A DNA stretch of 24,566 nt from IMG/VR virus record IMGVR_UViG_3300030419_005317, positions 742-25,307 of that record. One strand, given 5' to 3'. The position numbers were made by a program, and so were the translations under genes. Below, piece by piece: positions 13,427-21,221 of this stretch (position 1 is its first letter; every line of letters begins with the position of its first letter). The notes beneath the pieces were generated by a model, which saw only the letters and a list, made by a program, of their open reading frames with translations, was not told the DNA's origin and ran no database searches. The stretch comes from a virus.

Positions 13427-14995
13427 TTAAACCTCCACTATGGCATGGTTGGTTGTAATCAAGGTGCCTGCGACTGACGCTGCGTTTTTAAGAGCGCAGC
13501 GTGTAACCTTGACCGGATCGATTATCCCATTTTCAAACATATTCACCGTCTTCCTGTTCAAGAAATCATAACCGTGATCTGTTTCGCATTGCAGGACTGT
13601 TTGCAGAATTAAGTCCGCAGATTCTCCGGCATTGTGCGCCATCTGCCTCAACGGAGCCTTCACGGCTTCAAAGATAATATTCACACCAAGCTGCTGCTCA
13701 TCGTTGGCTGTTTCAACCTCCAAGTCATTAAGGGCGTTAAGTAGTGCAACTCCGCCGCCCGGTACGACACCCTCAATTTGAGCCGACCTCACCGCCTCTA
13801 GCGCGTCTTCAATTCTGTGTTTCTTTTCTATCATCTCTACTTCGGTGGGTGCGCCAACGTGAATCACCGCAACACCAGACGCTAGCCGAGTTATTCTTTC
13901 TTGAATTCTGACTATTTCAGTGTCGTGTTCTTCATTCTTTAACTGCTCTTTCAGGGCCTCAATTCGTTCATCTATTAACTCGTAGTCAGCGTTAGTGCCG
14001 ATGATGGTTGTTGCATATTTAGATGACTCAATCGTACTGGCGGTACCTAAATGCTTAAGTTGAATTTCATTAAGTTTGATGCCTGACTCCCGGGAAACGA
14101 ACGTCGCGTTCGTCGACAAAGCGAGATCATTCAGTATGTTTCGGCGCTCTTCTCCGTACCTTGGCGCTTTGATGGCGGCCACCTTTAACGTACCCCGCAT
14201 GACATTCATAATCAAAGCGGCCAGTGCTTGCCCTTCAATGTCTTCGGCCACTATTATCAGGGGCCTATTCTCGCGAGCAATAACCTCCAGCACCGGCAAA
14301 ATATGCTCAACAGATGCTATCTTGTGATCCGTAACCAAGATAAAAGGATCGTCATATTTCATAACGCCGCGGCGCTCGTCGGTCACGAATGCTCCGGCAC
14401 AAAAACCAGAATCAAATCTAAAACCCTCTGTCACGTCAAGGCTGGTTTCAAGCGAGCGCGCCTCTTCGATTGTAACGGAACCATCCTTGCCAACACGATC
14501 AACCGCCAACGCCACAAGCTGGCCAATCGACTTATCATTGTTGGCAGATATTGTTGCAATATGCGCGATATCTTCGGCACTCCTTACCGGCTTAGCCATG
14601 CTAAGCAGCTTGTCCGAAATTGCGTTGGTGGCTATGTCGATGCCCCTTTTAAGCTCAACAGGGGAAACGCCAGAAGTAATGTATTTCTGTGCGTTTTGTA
14701 GTATGGCCCCAGCCAACACTGTCGACGTGGTGGTACCATCGCCGGCATCCGAGTTTGTTTGGATCGCGGCCTCTTTAATAATCTGCACGCCAGCGTTCGA
14801 TATTGGATCTTCTAGCGTGATAAACTTAGCTACTGTGACGCCATCTTTTGTGATGAACGGGTTCGCACCTTTCTGCTGAATGATAACGTTGCGGCCGCGA
14901 GGACCAAGCGTTGATGCCACATTATCAGCTAGCAAGCTAGCACCCTCTAAAATCTTTTGGCTCAATGACTGACTGTCATCATAAACCTTTGACAA
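13427..14995 (-). CDS. groEL: GroEL-type chaperonin (HSP60), 522 aa
   Basis: The protein aligns with bacterial GroEL along its full length: LGPRGRNVIIQ near residue 31, KDGVTVAK, the ATP-site DAGDGTTTSTVLAG, the apical segment with DGSVTIEE and APRYGEERR, RIEDALEAVRSAQIEGVVPGGG, and GIIDPVKVTR near the end. The GGM-repeat tail is absent, as in many phage chaperonins. The start is TTG 14995-14993 (SKVYDDSQS follows), supported by GAGAGGTG. Phage GroELs fold virion or other phage proteins. No GroES homologue is visible here, so it may use the host's or work alone. A perfect consensus promoter drives it. Confidence 0.97.
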   Translation of the reverse strand: MSKVYDDSQSLSQKILEGASLLADNVASTLGPRGRNVIIQQKGANPFITKDGVTVAKFITLEDPISNAGVQIIKEAAIQTNSDAGDGTTTSTVLAGAILQNAQKYITSGVSPVELKRGIDIATNAISDKLLSMAKPVRSAEDIAHIATISANNDKSIGQLVALAVDRVGKDGSVTIEEARSLETSLDVTEGFRFDSGFCAGAFVTDERRGVMKYDDPFILVTDHKIASVEHILPVLEVIARENRPLIIVAEDIEGQALAALIMNVMRGTLKVAAIKAPRYGEERRNILNDLALSTNATFVSRESGIKLNEIQLKHLGTASTIESSKYATTIIGTNADYELIDERIEALKEQLKNEEHDTEIVRIQERITRLASGVAVIHVGAPTEVEMIEKKHRIEDALEAVRSAQIEGVVPGGGVALLNALNDLEVETANDEQQLGVNIIFEAVKAPLRQMAHNAGESADLILQTVLQCETDHGYDFLNRKTVNMFENGIIDPVKVTRCALKNAASVAGTLITTNHAIVEV

Positions 14996-15019
14996 ATTAC
15001 ACCTCTCTTATGTAACTAT

Positions 15020-15048
15020 ATTATAATCTCGTTCAAACCAAATGTCAA
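15020..15048 (-). promoter_or_regulatory. Perfect consensus sigma-70 promoter of groEL
   Basis: TTGACA (15048-15043), 17 bases, TATAAT (15025-15020): both hexamers and the spacing match the consensus exactly. The predicted start near 15013 gives a short leader holding the GAGAGGTG ribosome site and the TTG start codon. It points to strong transcription by the host housekeeping polymerase. Confidence 0.9.
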
Positions 15049-15057
15049 GCATTAAGG

Positions 15058-16569
15058 CTATGTTTTTTGCATATACTCTTCAGTTTCAGCTTTAATCTGG
15101 CCAGCAGTGCTGGCCGCGGCTACACCCTCGCTCTTGTCGCCGGCAACAAAATACGAATTAATTTGCTGTGACAAAGTCTGAACCTTGGAAAATAAATCAA
15201 ATATCTGCTGATTCAATACCTCGGCGTAATTTTGTGCCAACTCGGTCACAGCCTGTCGGCCAACATAAATAATGCCGACGTAGCCAAACCCATCCTTATC
15301 GTAACCCTTTTCTTTATAATAATTTGCACTAATGACGAATTGGGTTTCGCCGGCGGCGCCGCTATAGCCGGCGGTCTTGGATATCAATCCCCAAAACTCA
15401 TTTTTATCTCTTGATAGGGCCGCCTTCAATAGTTTAACGGACTCTGCATAAGTTCGGTAACCCTCATGGCCGCGGTCGCCGGCTGATTTGCGGCGAGGAT
15501 CGCCAGATGGCAACTCAATGTCTTTTCTCTTAATCGGTTCGCCGGTTTCCTTGGAGACAATGAACATTTTTTTACCGCTAGCGCTAGGCTTAAGTTCCAG
15601 CTTTGGCAATATCTCTCGCAGGTATGTGGCATCATAAGCACTGATAAGATAATTATAAACTTTTTTGGATGTACCATGCAGCGATGCCACTTGCTCATCG
15701 GATAGAAAATCTACGTTCTGTTCTGTTTCCATTTCTCCACCAATCTCTGGCTCGGTAGCCATATCAACTGGTAAAAGCAACAGCGGAACATTGTGCTTGT
15801 GACTCATCAAGGATTCAAAAAAGGTTTCGGCTGAAAAATCAAACTGGAAGAACCGAATGTACTCCTTGCCTTTTAGTTTTTCTCCCGCCTCTTTCTCCTG
15901 AAAGGACTTAAGTGCGACCACATAGGTCATTCTCCCTTCGGCGCCGGCGCCACCAACATACTGGCCGCTCTCTGGGTCTTGTTTCAGTCCGCCGGGATCG
16001 ACAAAGTGATCAACCAAGTCTTTATAACTACCGTGTACATCGCCCGGCTTTTCCGTAAGCAGCTTTAAGCTAATCGGATTATCGTCAGCATCAATTAAAT
16101 CTTGAATTCCCGCAGTACCAGCAGGCACCTGTTGTCCTGAAAGCAATGCGGACAGGAAACCTTCGAATGTAAACCCGGCGGCAGAAGCATTAAAGTGTAC
16201 CATTATGTTTGTAAGCGTATCTAGTAGTACGATGTTTGTCAAGATCTCGGAAATGTCTTCGGTCTGCGGAGGATCTGTCAGAAAGTTGTTAATCAGATCG
16301 ATCTTATCTTTGAGCGTGGTGCCGTGCATCACGATGCGGCTTAAGAGTTTCTGAATTATTTCGCGATCTTCCGAGCCTTCCTTGCCCCACATTTTTTCAG
16401 AAATGCGTATTACGGGCATCTTAACAACCAATTCTTTGCTTGCGGCGCCGGGAGACTCCCTTTCGACCAGCAGATCTGAATCGATTACTTCTTCGACTAG
16501 TTCCATTAACTGCTTTAAAGTAAAGCCGCCTCCATAGTTCCTATTGATCAATTCATCTAAAGTTAACAT
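15058..16569 (-). CDS. Unknown protein with possible PD-(D/E)XK nuclease-like core, 503 aa
   Basis: The start is ATG 16569-16567 in a TGATG overlap with the upstream gene. Helical segments fill residues 1-125. Residues 133-171 read FTFEGFLSALLSGQQ, then GIQDLIDADDNPISLKLL. The order E136, D157/D160, then SLK (167-169) matches the E..D..xxK pattern of PD-(D/E)XK nuclease folds, followed by GSYKDL. A further alpha/beta region (about 215-290) and a long helical tail follow. The nuclease idea rests on this motif only. Such proteins in other phages are uncharacterised, and it could instead be a structural protein. Confidence 0.7.
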   Translation of the reverse strand: MLTLDELINRNYGGGFTLKQLMELVEEVIDSDLLVERESPGAASKELVVKMPVIRISEKMWGKEGSEDREIIQKLLSRIVMHGTTLKDKIDLINNFLTDPPQTEDISEILTNIVLLDTLTNIMVHFNASAAGFTFEGFLSALLSGQQVPAGTAGIQDLIDADDNPISLKLLTEKPGDVHGSYKDLVDHFVDPGGLKQDPESGQYVGGAGAEGRMTYVVALKSFQEKEAGEKLKGKEYIRFFQFDFSAETFFESLMSHKHNVPLLLLPVDMATEPEIGGEMETEQNVDFLSDEQVASLHGTSKKVYNYLISAYDATYLREILPKLELKPSASGKKMFIVSKETGEPIKRKDIELPSGDPRRKSAGDRGHEGYRTYAESVKLLKAALSRDKNEFWGLISKTAGYSGAAGETQFVISANYYKEKGYDKDGFGYVGIIYVGRQAVTELAQNYAEVLNQQIFDLFSKVQTLSQQINSYFVAGDKSEGVAAASTAGQIKAETEEYMQKT

Positions 16570-17192
16570 CAAATATAATCCATATCCACATCAGTAATTA
16601 GGCTGTAAGTGAAGCTGTTGCCATATAGATCGGCCGATTTATTGATGAGCTTCATAAAATCGTTAAATTCTGAACTTCGAGCAAAAACCTGACAGCCGGC
16701 ACTCCATTTTTCAACACGCGTAGAATTAGATCCAGCCTTGTGTATGTTAATCCCAAATTTTCCCTCAACGATCGATTCTTTAACGTGATCCAAAATGTCG
16801 TCCTTGTTCGGGTCGCGATATACCTTTACCTTGTCTAAGCGCTGGCACAGCGCTTCGTATTTTCCGTTATGAAGGTCGATCTTATAAGTGCTTCGATATT
16901 GATCTGGCACCAATATTGCGGTACCAGCAATATAAAACGGCTTCTTTAGCCAATACAGGCCCGGATCGGTTGTGATTTGATAAGTTTTAACTTCCCAGTT
17001 TTTTCTACCATTGCGATATACGACCAGCATAATATCATCAAATCGATTTGCCTTTGACTCGGAATTTCTAATCCCTACTATATTAACGTTCCATGATTTT
17101 TTATTATCAAAAAAAGCGTAACCCTTGTCGTCAAAAACTCTCTTAACCTTGTCCGCAATTACTTTCGCGTGCCATCCTTTAATTGTAGCCAT
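16569..17192 (-). CDS. YkuD-like (L,D-transpeptidase-type) cell-wall protein, 207 aa
   Basis: The C-terminal half has GINIHKAG (147-154), then nine residues later WSAGCQVF (163-170). This H-x-x-G ... S-x-G-C order, with H151 and C167, is the active-site arrangement of YkuD-type L,D-transpeptidases and related wall enzymes. No signal peptide or wall-binding repeat is seen, so secretion would need a holin or another route. The N-terminal 100 residues are beta-rich. It may act as an endolysin or in wall crossing. It lies 9 bp after the ClpP-like gene and has AGGA upstream of its ATG. Confidence 0.75.
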   Translation of the reverse strand: MATIKGWHAKVIADKVKRVFDDKGYAFFDNKKSWNVNIVGIRNSESKANRFDDIMLVVYRNGRKNWEVKTYQITTDPGLYWLKKPFYIAGTAILVPDQYRSTYKIDLHNGKYEALCQRLDKVKVYRDPNKDDILDHVKESIVEGKFGINIHKAGSNSTRVEKWSAGCQVFARSSEFNDFMKLINKSADLYGNSFTYSLITDVDMDYI

Positions 17193-17201
17193 AATGTTTT
17201 C

Positions 17202-17924
17202 CTATATAATTGAATCAGCAATTCCTAATTCAATTGCTTCCTCTGCTGATAAATAGACATTGATTTTTCTTTCAATGATTTTTTTAAGCTGGGCTTTGGT
17301 CATACTCGTCTCGTTAACCAAGGCGTTGAGGTAGGAGTCCTGAATGTCCTGAATCGCTTCGAATTCGTTTTTTAAATCATGCATCGCGCCGTGCGTACCA
17401 GCATTGACTGAATGAATCATGACGCGACAATTTTTGCCAATTTGTCGTTTACCCTTAGTGCCGCCGGCCAACAGCAGCACTCCGGCTGACATTACTTTGC
17501 CATAGCCCTTGGTGTGTATTTCGCATCCATCTTCTTGGATCTGCTTCATTAAATCATAAATCGCAAACATATCATCGGCATTGCCGCCATATGTGGATAT
17601 ATAAAACTCTATCGGCTTTGTGGTTGGTTTATTCTTTTTGGATTTCTTCTTTTTGGGTGCGCCGTCATCCTTTGGTTGCGGGGGGGCCTTAAGGGTCAAT
17701 AGGCCGTGCATTATATCGGCCATTTTTTCCTGATCCAAGTCGGATAACAGCGCGATCATCCGGTAATCTTCTGGTGGGCTAGCGAGTGTTTCCAGCAAAT
17801 CTCCGGCCTGAACAATGGATATCTTTTTATCTCCGCCCTCTACGTCGTATTCTTCTGATGCCGCTGGGGGCGCCTCGACCAAATCGCGTATAATATCTTT
17901 AATTTTTTGTTTTATAAAATTCAT
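17202..17924 (-). CDS. ClpP-like serine protease homologue, 240 aa
   Basis: The ClpP/crotonase fold is clear: FYISTYGGNADDMFAIYD (107-124), GKVMSAGVLLLAGG (142-155) with nucleophile S146, and RVMIHSVNAGTHG (167-179) with H171. A closing YLSAEEAIELGIADSI (224-239) follows. The third triad residue, normally Asp two places before the aromatic of [FY][LM]SA, reads Asn (N222). A Lys-rich insert (about 85-102, KKKKSKKNK) interrupts the domain. No Clp ATPase lies nearby. In phages, S14 peptidases often act as capsid maturation proteases. That or a regulatory role is possible. Confidence 0.85.
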   Translation of the reverse strand: MNFIKQKIKDIIRDLVEAPPAASEEYDVEGGDKKISIVQAGDLLETLASPPEDYRMIALLSDLDQEKMADIMHGLLTLKAPPQPKDDGAPKKKKSKKNKPTTKPIEFYISTYGGNADDMFAIYDLMKQIQEDGCEIHTKGYGKVMSAGVLLLAGGTKGKRQIGKNCRVMIHSVNAGTHGAMHDLKNEFEAIQDIQDSYLNALVNETSMTKAQLKKIIERKINVYLSAEEAIELGIADSII

Positions 17925-18282
17925 TTAGTTTCTCCATAGCTTGCTCAAAACTGGCAAAGTCGTTTAAAAAATCATAGCGACTGGTTAAGTTACCGCTAAT
18001 ACACCTAATACTCCTTTTTTTCCAAGAATTGAATTCATTGTTTAATTTAATTTTTTCAGAATTAATTGCATGATCAGAATGGCCACATTCTTGCATTGTT
18101 ATGATTTTTAATTGTTTAATGTATGCCATTTCAATCATGCAGCTGCCGAGCATCTGCAATGCTATTAGTTTTGCGTCCCTCACTATATTAACAGAGATGC
18201 CCAGCGAAAGCACTCCGCCAAACACCTTTGCTGTAACAAGGCCAAATATAAAGGTCAAAAATGAAATTGAATATATGGTCAT
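17899..18282 (-). CDS. Single-pass membrane protein, 127 aa, predicted leaderless
   Basis: Two ATG codons stand side by side (18285 and 18282). The second lies exactly six bases after the TATAAT box, so transcription should begin on it. There is no ribosome site. Residues 1-22 are hydrophobic (YSISFLTFIFGLVTAKVF), giving a membrane anchor. The rest is helical, with a motif-like stretch AYIKQLKIITMQECG and a WKKRSI segment. It resembles unnamed membrane-tethered phage proteins recalled from memory. It overlaps the ClpP-like gene start by 26 bp. Confidence 0.75.
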   Translation of the reverse strand: MTIYSISFLTFIFGLVTAKVFGGVLSLGISVNIVRDAKLIALQMLGSCMIEMAYIKQLKIITMQECGHSDHAINSEKIKLNNEFNSWKKRSIRCISGNLTSRYDFLNDFASFEQAMEKLNEFYKTKN

Positions 18283-18288
18283 CATAAC

Positions 18289-18317
18289 ATTATAACAACA
18301 AAAAAGGCCACCGTCAA
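18289..18317 (-). promoter_or_regulatory. Promoter nested in the upstream terminator
   Basis: TTGACG (18317-18312), 17 bases, TATAAT (18294-18289). The -35 box covers part of the loop and descending stem of the terminator hairpin at 18307-18331, and the spacer contains the terminator's T run. The -10 box is followed by GTTATG and then ATG, so the transcript is expected to be leaderless. Confidence 0.85.
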
Positions 18318-18331
18318 ATAAAAACGGTGGC
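18300..18331 (-). terminator. Rho-independent terminator after the acidic-protein gene
   Basis: On the minus strand GCCACCGT pairs perfectly with ACGGTGGC across a nine-base loop, followed by C and a run of six T. It lies 30 bp after the stop of the gene at 18361. The plus strand ends the same hairpin with four T, so weak activity in the other direction is possible. Confidence 0.92.
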
Positions 18332-18360
18332 TTTTAGCATATTAATGGAGGGGGGTAAAT

Positions 18361-18978
18361 TTAATCCAGTCTATTTAATATTCTTTCAGCCAATTGAGAT
18401 GCAATATCTTCAATTTTCTGCTCTTTGTTCAGTCGCTCAGCAACACGCTTAACAACTGCATCGATAATCTCAGATTCGTTTTCATAAAGTCCGCCCATGC
18501 CGCCGGCTAGTTCTTCATCGTCTACGGGTGGGGGTACCTCTTCCTCGGCGCCAACATCAAGCTCATCGCCAAGATCGACCTCATCTTCTGGGACGCCAGC
18601 ACCGCGAGTGGCCTCAATCTGGCCAGCAAGATCAACAATAGCATCTGCCTGCTCGTCTGTCAAACTTACTGGGCCGGCCGCTTCGGCTTCGGGCTCCATG
18701 TCATCAAGTCCCATTTCATCCTCGGGTGGAAGTTCGCCAACTGGGTCTGCGTCTTCGTCATCCATCGGGGCATCCATGTCCAGTTCGTCAATAGTCTCGG
18801 CCGAATCGTCCTCTTCGACGGCAGCCTCTTCTACTGGTGCTTTTTCTGCTGCAGCATCTTCCTCAGTCTCTTCTTCGGTATAGATATGCTGCACTCTTTT
18901 CTCAGCCAAATCGCTGTTAATATTCGCCAATTTAGCAAATTGTCTAAATTCAGCTTCGGTTAATAACTTCTTACTCAT
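18361..18978 (-). CDS. Very acidic protein, possible prohead-core or virion component, 205 aa
   Basis: The N-terminus (MSKKLLTEAEFRQFAKLANI) is a helix. Residues 34-160 are dominated by Glu, Asp, Ala and Pro and are probably disordered. The last 45 residues (ENESEIIDAVVKRVAERLN ... QLAERILNRLD) form amphipathic helices. This three-part layout is familiar from unnamed proteins of marine myophages. A capsid-core or scaffold role is a guess from acidity and layout. The gene stands alone: a strong terminator follows, a candidate late motif precedes it, and AAGGAG sits about 13 bases before the ATG, rather far. Confidence 0.8.
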   Translation of the reverse strand: MSKKLLTEAEFRQFAKLANINSDLAEKRVQHIYTEEETEEDAAAEKAPVEEAAVEEDDSAETIDELDMDAPMDDEDADPVGELPPEDEMGLDDMEPEAEAAGPVSLTDEQADAIVDLAGQIEATRGAGVPEDEVDLGDELDVGAEEEVPPPVDDEELAGGMGGLYENESEIIDAVVKRVAERLNKEQKIEDIASQLAERILNRLD

Positions 18979-19006
18979 GATTAAAATTAAGCTCCTTAAA
19001 TACGCT

Positions 19007-19021
19007 CTGTACTTAAATAGT
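19007..19021 (-). promoter_or_regulatory. Candidate late-promoter motif upstream of the acidic-protein gene
   Basis: ACTATTTAAGTACAG on the minus strand, a near copy of the sequence at 10595-10608. No good -35 hexamer lies upstream, so it would need a phage-specific factor. A second CGTATTTAAGG lies just downstream. Two copies are suggestive only. Confidence 0.3.
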
Positions 19022-19039
19022 ATCTACTACTACAAAGTG

Positions 19040-19309
19040 CTAAAAAAATAACTTTTCAACAAAGCGCGATCTCTTAAGTTTGTGTAGTGCCTTCTTTTCT
19101 ATTTGTTGAATTCTGGCAAAAGTAACCCCAATTCGTTCTGAAACCTGTCTCAGAGTCATGGGGCCGTTGTTGTATACTGCCACTAGGCAGCAGTTGTTGT
19201 CGCCTTCGAAGTCTATCCAGTGCCGGCAATTATTATTTGGACAGCTGGTGTTTAATTCTATGCATTTTAGTGAACATAATAACAGGCCCTTCCCGTTCTC
19301 ATTTTTCAT
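19040..19309 (-). CDS. Sigma-70 region-4-like protein with Cys-rich N-terminus, 89 aa
   Basis: Residues 50-80 read PMTLRQVSERIGVTFARI then QQIEKKALHKLKR, the helix-turn-helix of sigma-70 region 4, which contacts -35 DNA. Regions 2 and 3 are absent. The first half has C12, C16, C23, C28 and C40/C41 (CPNNNCRHW), probably a small zinc-binding module. The start chosen is ATG 19309-19307, overlapping the upstream gene by 11 bp, with no strong ribosome site. It could redirect host polymerase, possibly at the candidate late motif immediately downstream. Confidence 0.82.
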   Translation of the reverse strand: MKNENGKGLLLCSLKCIELNTSCPNNNCRHWIDFEGDNNCCLVAVYNNGPMTLRQVSERIGVTFARIQQIEKKALHKLKRSRFVEKLFF

Positions 19310-19589
19310 CGGCAACGTCAAAATGCATCTTAGCTTGCTCAATCATGGCCAAGTGCAAATCACCAATCAAGCCAAACGGCTCAATACTCTCCACATCGGC
19401 GCCTTGGATCCAAGTTTCACTTTGAGTGATGGATTGATTGGGTTCAAAGTCTCTATTTGTCCACCTGACTTTTAAAAGTGGGTCATCGTTTATATCAGGC
19501 TTTTCGTCCTGAATGACTCCGAAATTAATTACCGAGTCGTTTTCTGAGTAGTGGGCCACAATGGACCCTACTTTAAAGTTGTTGTTCAT
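19299..19589 (-). CDS. SH3/KOW-like protein, 96 aa
   Basis: ATG 19589 overlaps the upstream stop (ATGA). The N-terminal part has the recurrent pattern KVGSIVAHYS, FGVIQDE, LLKVRWTN and an ETWIQGADVESIE closing strand. A helical extension of about 30 residues (IGDLHLAMIEQAKMHFD) follows and is not seen in the other members. It sits between an RHH-like protein and the sigma region-4 protein, so it may belong to a regulatory group. That is inference. Confidence 0.75.
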   Translation of the reverse strand: MNNNFKVGSIVAHYSENDSVINFGVIQDEKPDINDDPLLKVRWTNRDFEPNQSITQSETWIQGADVESIEPFGLIGDLHLAMIEQAKMHFDVADEK

Positions 19590-19912
19590 AGTTCTGGGTA
19601 CTCCTTTTCAATTATATCGAACAAATTGTCTATCTCATTCTCATCAAATATGAGTTGTTTAGCTGCTTCCTTTCCTTCTTCAATTTCTTTCCGCGATTTT
19701 TTAATCTTATCCTTACTTTGTATTTTGTTGGCGATGCGGTGTTGGTCCATGTAATCTAAAATTAACGAATTGTTTTCCAAATATCCCGTTAATAGGGCGC
19801 GGAAAAAATCAGACTGAGTCATGCCGTCGTGTTTAAGCTTGACTTTTAGTTTGGCATGCCTGTGTTCGTCATCAAAAAATATTATTCTTTTTTGCTGTTT
19901 CTCATACGCCAT
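19586..19912 (-). CDS. Possible ribbon-helix-helix protein, 108 aa
   Basis: The start is ATG 19912-19910 in a TGATG overlap with the GuaB-like gene, with GAGAG upstream. A TTG one codon earlier is less likely. The first 50 residues (KRIIFFDDEHRHAKLKVKL, then DGMTQSDFFRALLTGYLE) have a strand followed by two helices, with the T-Q-S-D-F-F-R-A-L helix typical of Arc/MetJ-like proteins. The rest is highly charged and helical (KDKIKKSRKEIEEGKEAAK). I recall related unnamed phage proteins. DNA binding is inferred. Confidence 0.7.
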   Translation of the reverse strand: MAYEKQQKRIIFFDDEHRHAKLKVKLKHDGMTQSDFFRALLTGYLENNSLILDYMDQHRIANKIQSKDKIKKSRKEIEEGKEAAKQLIFDENEIDNLFDIIEKEYPEL

Positions 19913-20973
19913 CAATTTCTCTCATATATATGCGTCCCGCTTTCAAATGCGCCGGCAGAGGATTGCTTAATAAACTCTGCCGTGGCCTGTAGCTCGCCTA
20001 TTGTGCGCGCTCCCGTATAGGACAGTCCGGACTTAATTCCTCTGACTAGTCCAGTGATTGTGTTTTCCACTGGGCCGGCGGCAGGAACATGACTGGAAAC
20101 ACCTTCAAGCGAGCTAACGCGGCCGCGCCAATCGATTTGTGCTTGCATGCTAGCCATACCGCGATAAACTTTACACAGTTCGCCTTCTGAATTTTTTAAC
20201 ACCGGGCCGGGAGTCTCCGTGGTGCCGGCAACCAATGAGCCGACCATAACCATGTCGGCGCCGGCGGCGAGAGCCTTTACAATATCTCCGGAATTTTTAA
20301 TTCCACCGTCAGCGATAATTTTAACATCTGCATATGGATGATTGGCATGCCGGAGAGTGGCGCGCATATCGTTGCAGTCACGGACCGATTGCCATGTTGG
20401 AACGCCATGGCCGGTTTTAATTCTTGTCGAGCAAATTGAGCCACCACCGATTCCGACGCGTATACTTGAAGCCCCCCAGTGGGCCAAATCTCTAAACCCG
20501 TAATGTGTGGCAATGTTTCCAGCCATCAGGTGCTTGTCGCCCCCAAATCGTGCACGCAAAATACGCAAGGCCGACTCCATGGTGACATGATGGCCGTGGG
20601 CCACATCGATGCAAAGAATATCTGCACCGGCGTTGTGTAGTTCCTGTGCCCGCTCTTCAAAATCGCCGGTAACACCGATGGCAGCTGCAATTATTCCATG
20701 CTCGTCGACGGCGTTGCGAATTTTTTTAACGATTCCAGCTTGTACATCGATGTCGTTATATCGATGCACGATACCCAAGCCGCCTAAATTGCTCATACCG
20801 ATCGCCATATCCGTTTCTGTAATGGTGTCCATTGGCGCTGTGATTATCGGAATGTCTAATGATTGAGTCGGTGAGAGTTTCACGCTAAGATCGACTTCCG
20901 ATCTAGAAACTATATCCGAATATCTTGGTCGCAATAAAACATCATCAAAACTAAGGGCTTCGCTAAAACTCAT
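19912..20973 (-). CDS. guaB: IMP dehydrogenase/GMP reductase family enzyme without CBS domains, 353 aa
   Basis: The TIM-barrel signature is complete: [14 protein letters not shown] (7-20), APMDT (46-50), CIDVAHGH (121-128), AGNIAT (151-156), [18 protein letters not shown] (173-190) with catalytic C181, ADGGI and VGSLVAGT, and YRGMAS (270-275). The CBS pair that normally sits near residue 80-90 is missing, so the length equals that of GMP reductase. The early GRPRYSD/VDLS features and YRGM look more IMPDH-like. IMPDH makes XMP from IMP, and GMP reductase makes IMP from GMP. Either would alter purine pools for phage DNA. Which reaction it catalyses cannot be settled by eye. The ATG overlaps the upstream stop. 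Confidence 0.93.
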   Translation of the reverse strand: MSFSEALSFDDVLLRPRYSDIVSRSEVDLSVKLSPTQSLDIPIITAPMDTITETDMAIGMSNLGGLGIVHRYNDIDVQAGIVKKIRNAVDEHGIIAAAIGVTGDFEERAQELHNAGADILCIDVAHGHHVTMESALRILRARFGGDKHLMAGNIATHYGFRDLAHWGASSIRVGIGGGSICSTRIKTGHGVPTWQSVRDCNDMRATLRHANHPYADVKIIADGGIKNSGDIVKALAAGADMVMVGSLVAGTTETPGPVLKNSEGELCKVYRGMASMQAQIDWRGRVSSLEGVSSHVPAAGPVENTITGLVRGIKSGLSYTGARTIGELQATAEFIKQSSAGAFESGTHIYERN

Positions 20974-21221
20974 TGGCCGCTCTTCTCTTGTATTACTCTT
21001 TGCTCTGTGTTCTTTGCTGCTTCACCGAAATATTTTTGTAGGGCTGCGCCGGCGGCTTCTGCTTCAGCTAGCCGGATGGCCCACTTTTTTACCTCGTCGA
21101 TCAAATTTTCTTGATTATCGGTCGACGTGCTGTTGATCAAAATGCTCTCCAATGCAAATAGGCACTCTTGCACCTCTGATCGAAGCAAATTCGTTATCGA
21201 ATAGTAAGCGTTTAATTTCAT
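20970..21221 (-). CDS. Hypothetical helical protein, 83 aa
   Basis: Begins at ATG 21221 with AAGGAG six bases before it and overlaps both neighbours by ATGA. It is predicted to be all helix (MKLNAYYSITNLLRSEVQE, VKKWAIRLAEAEAAGAAL), with one Cys and no known motif. The tight coupling to the GuaB-like gene may mean shared regulation only. No family is recognised. Confidence 0.75.
   Translation of the reverse strand: MKLNAYYSITNLLRSEVQECLFALESILINSTSTDNQENLIDEVKKWAIRLAEAEAAGAALQKYFGEAAKNTEQRVIQEKSGQ

Noticed and set aside
18497-18883. Plus-strand frame rich in serine opposite the acidic gene
   Set aside because: It is the antisense of the Glu/Asp codon runs of the 205-aa protein, with extreme low complexity and no ribosome site.
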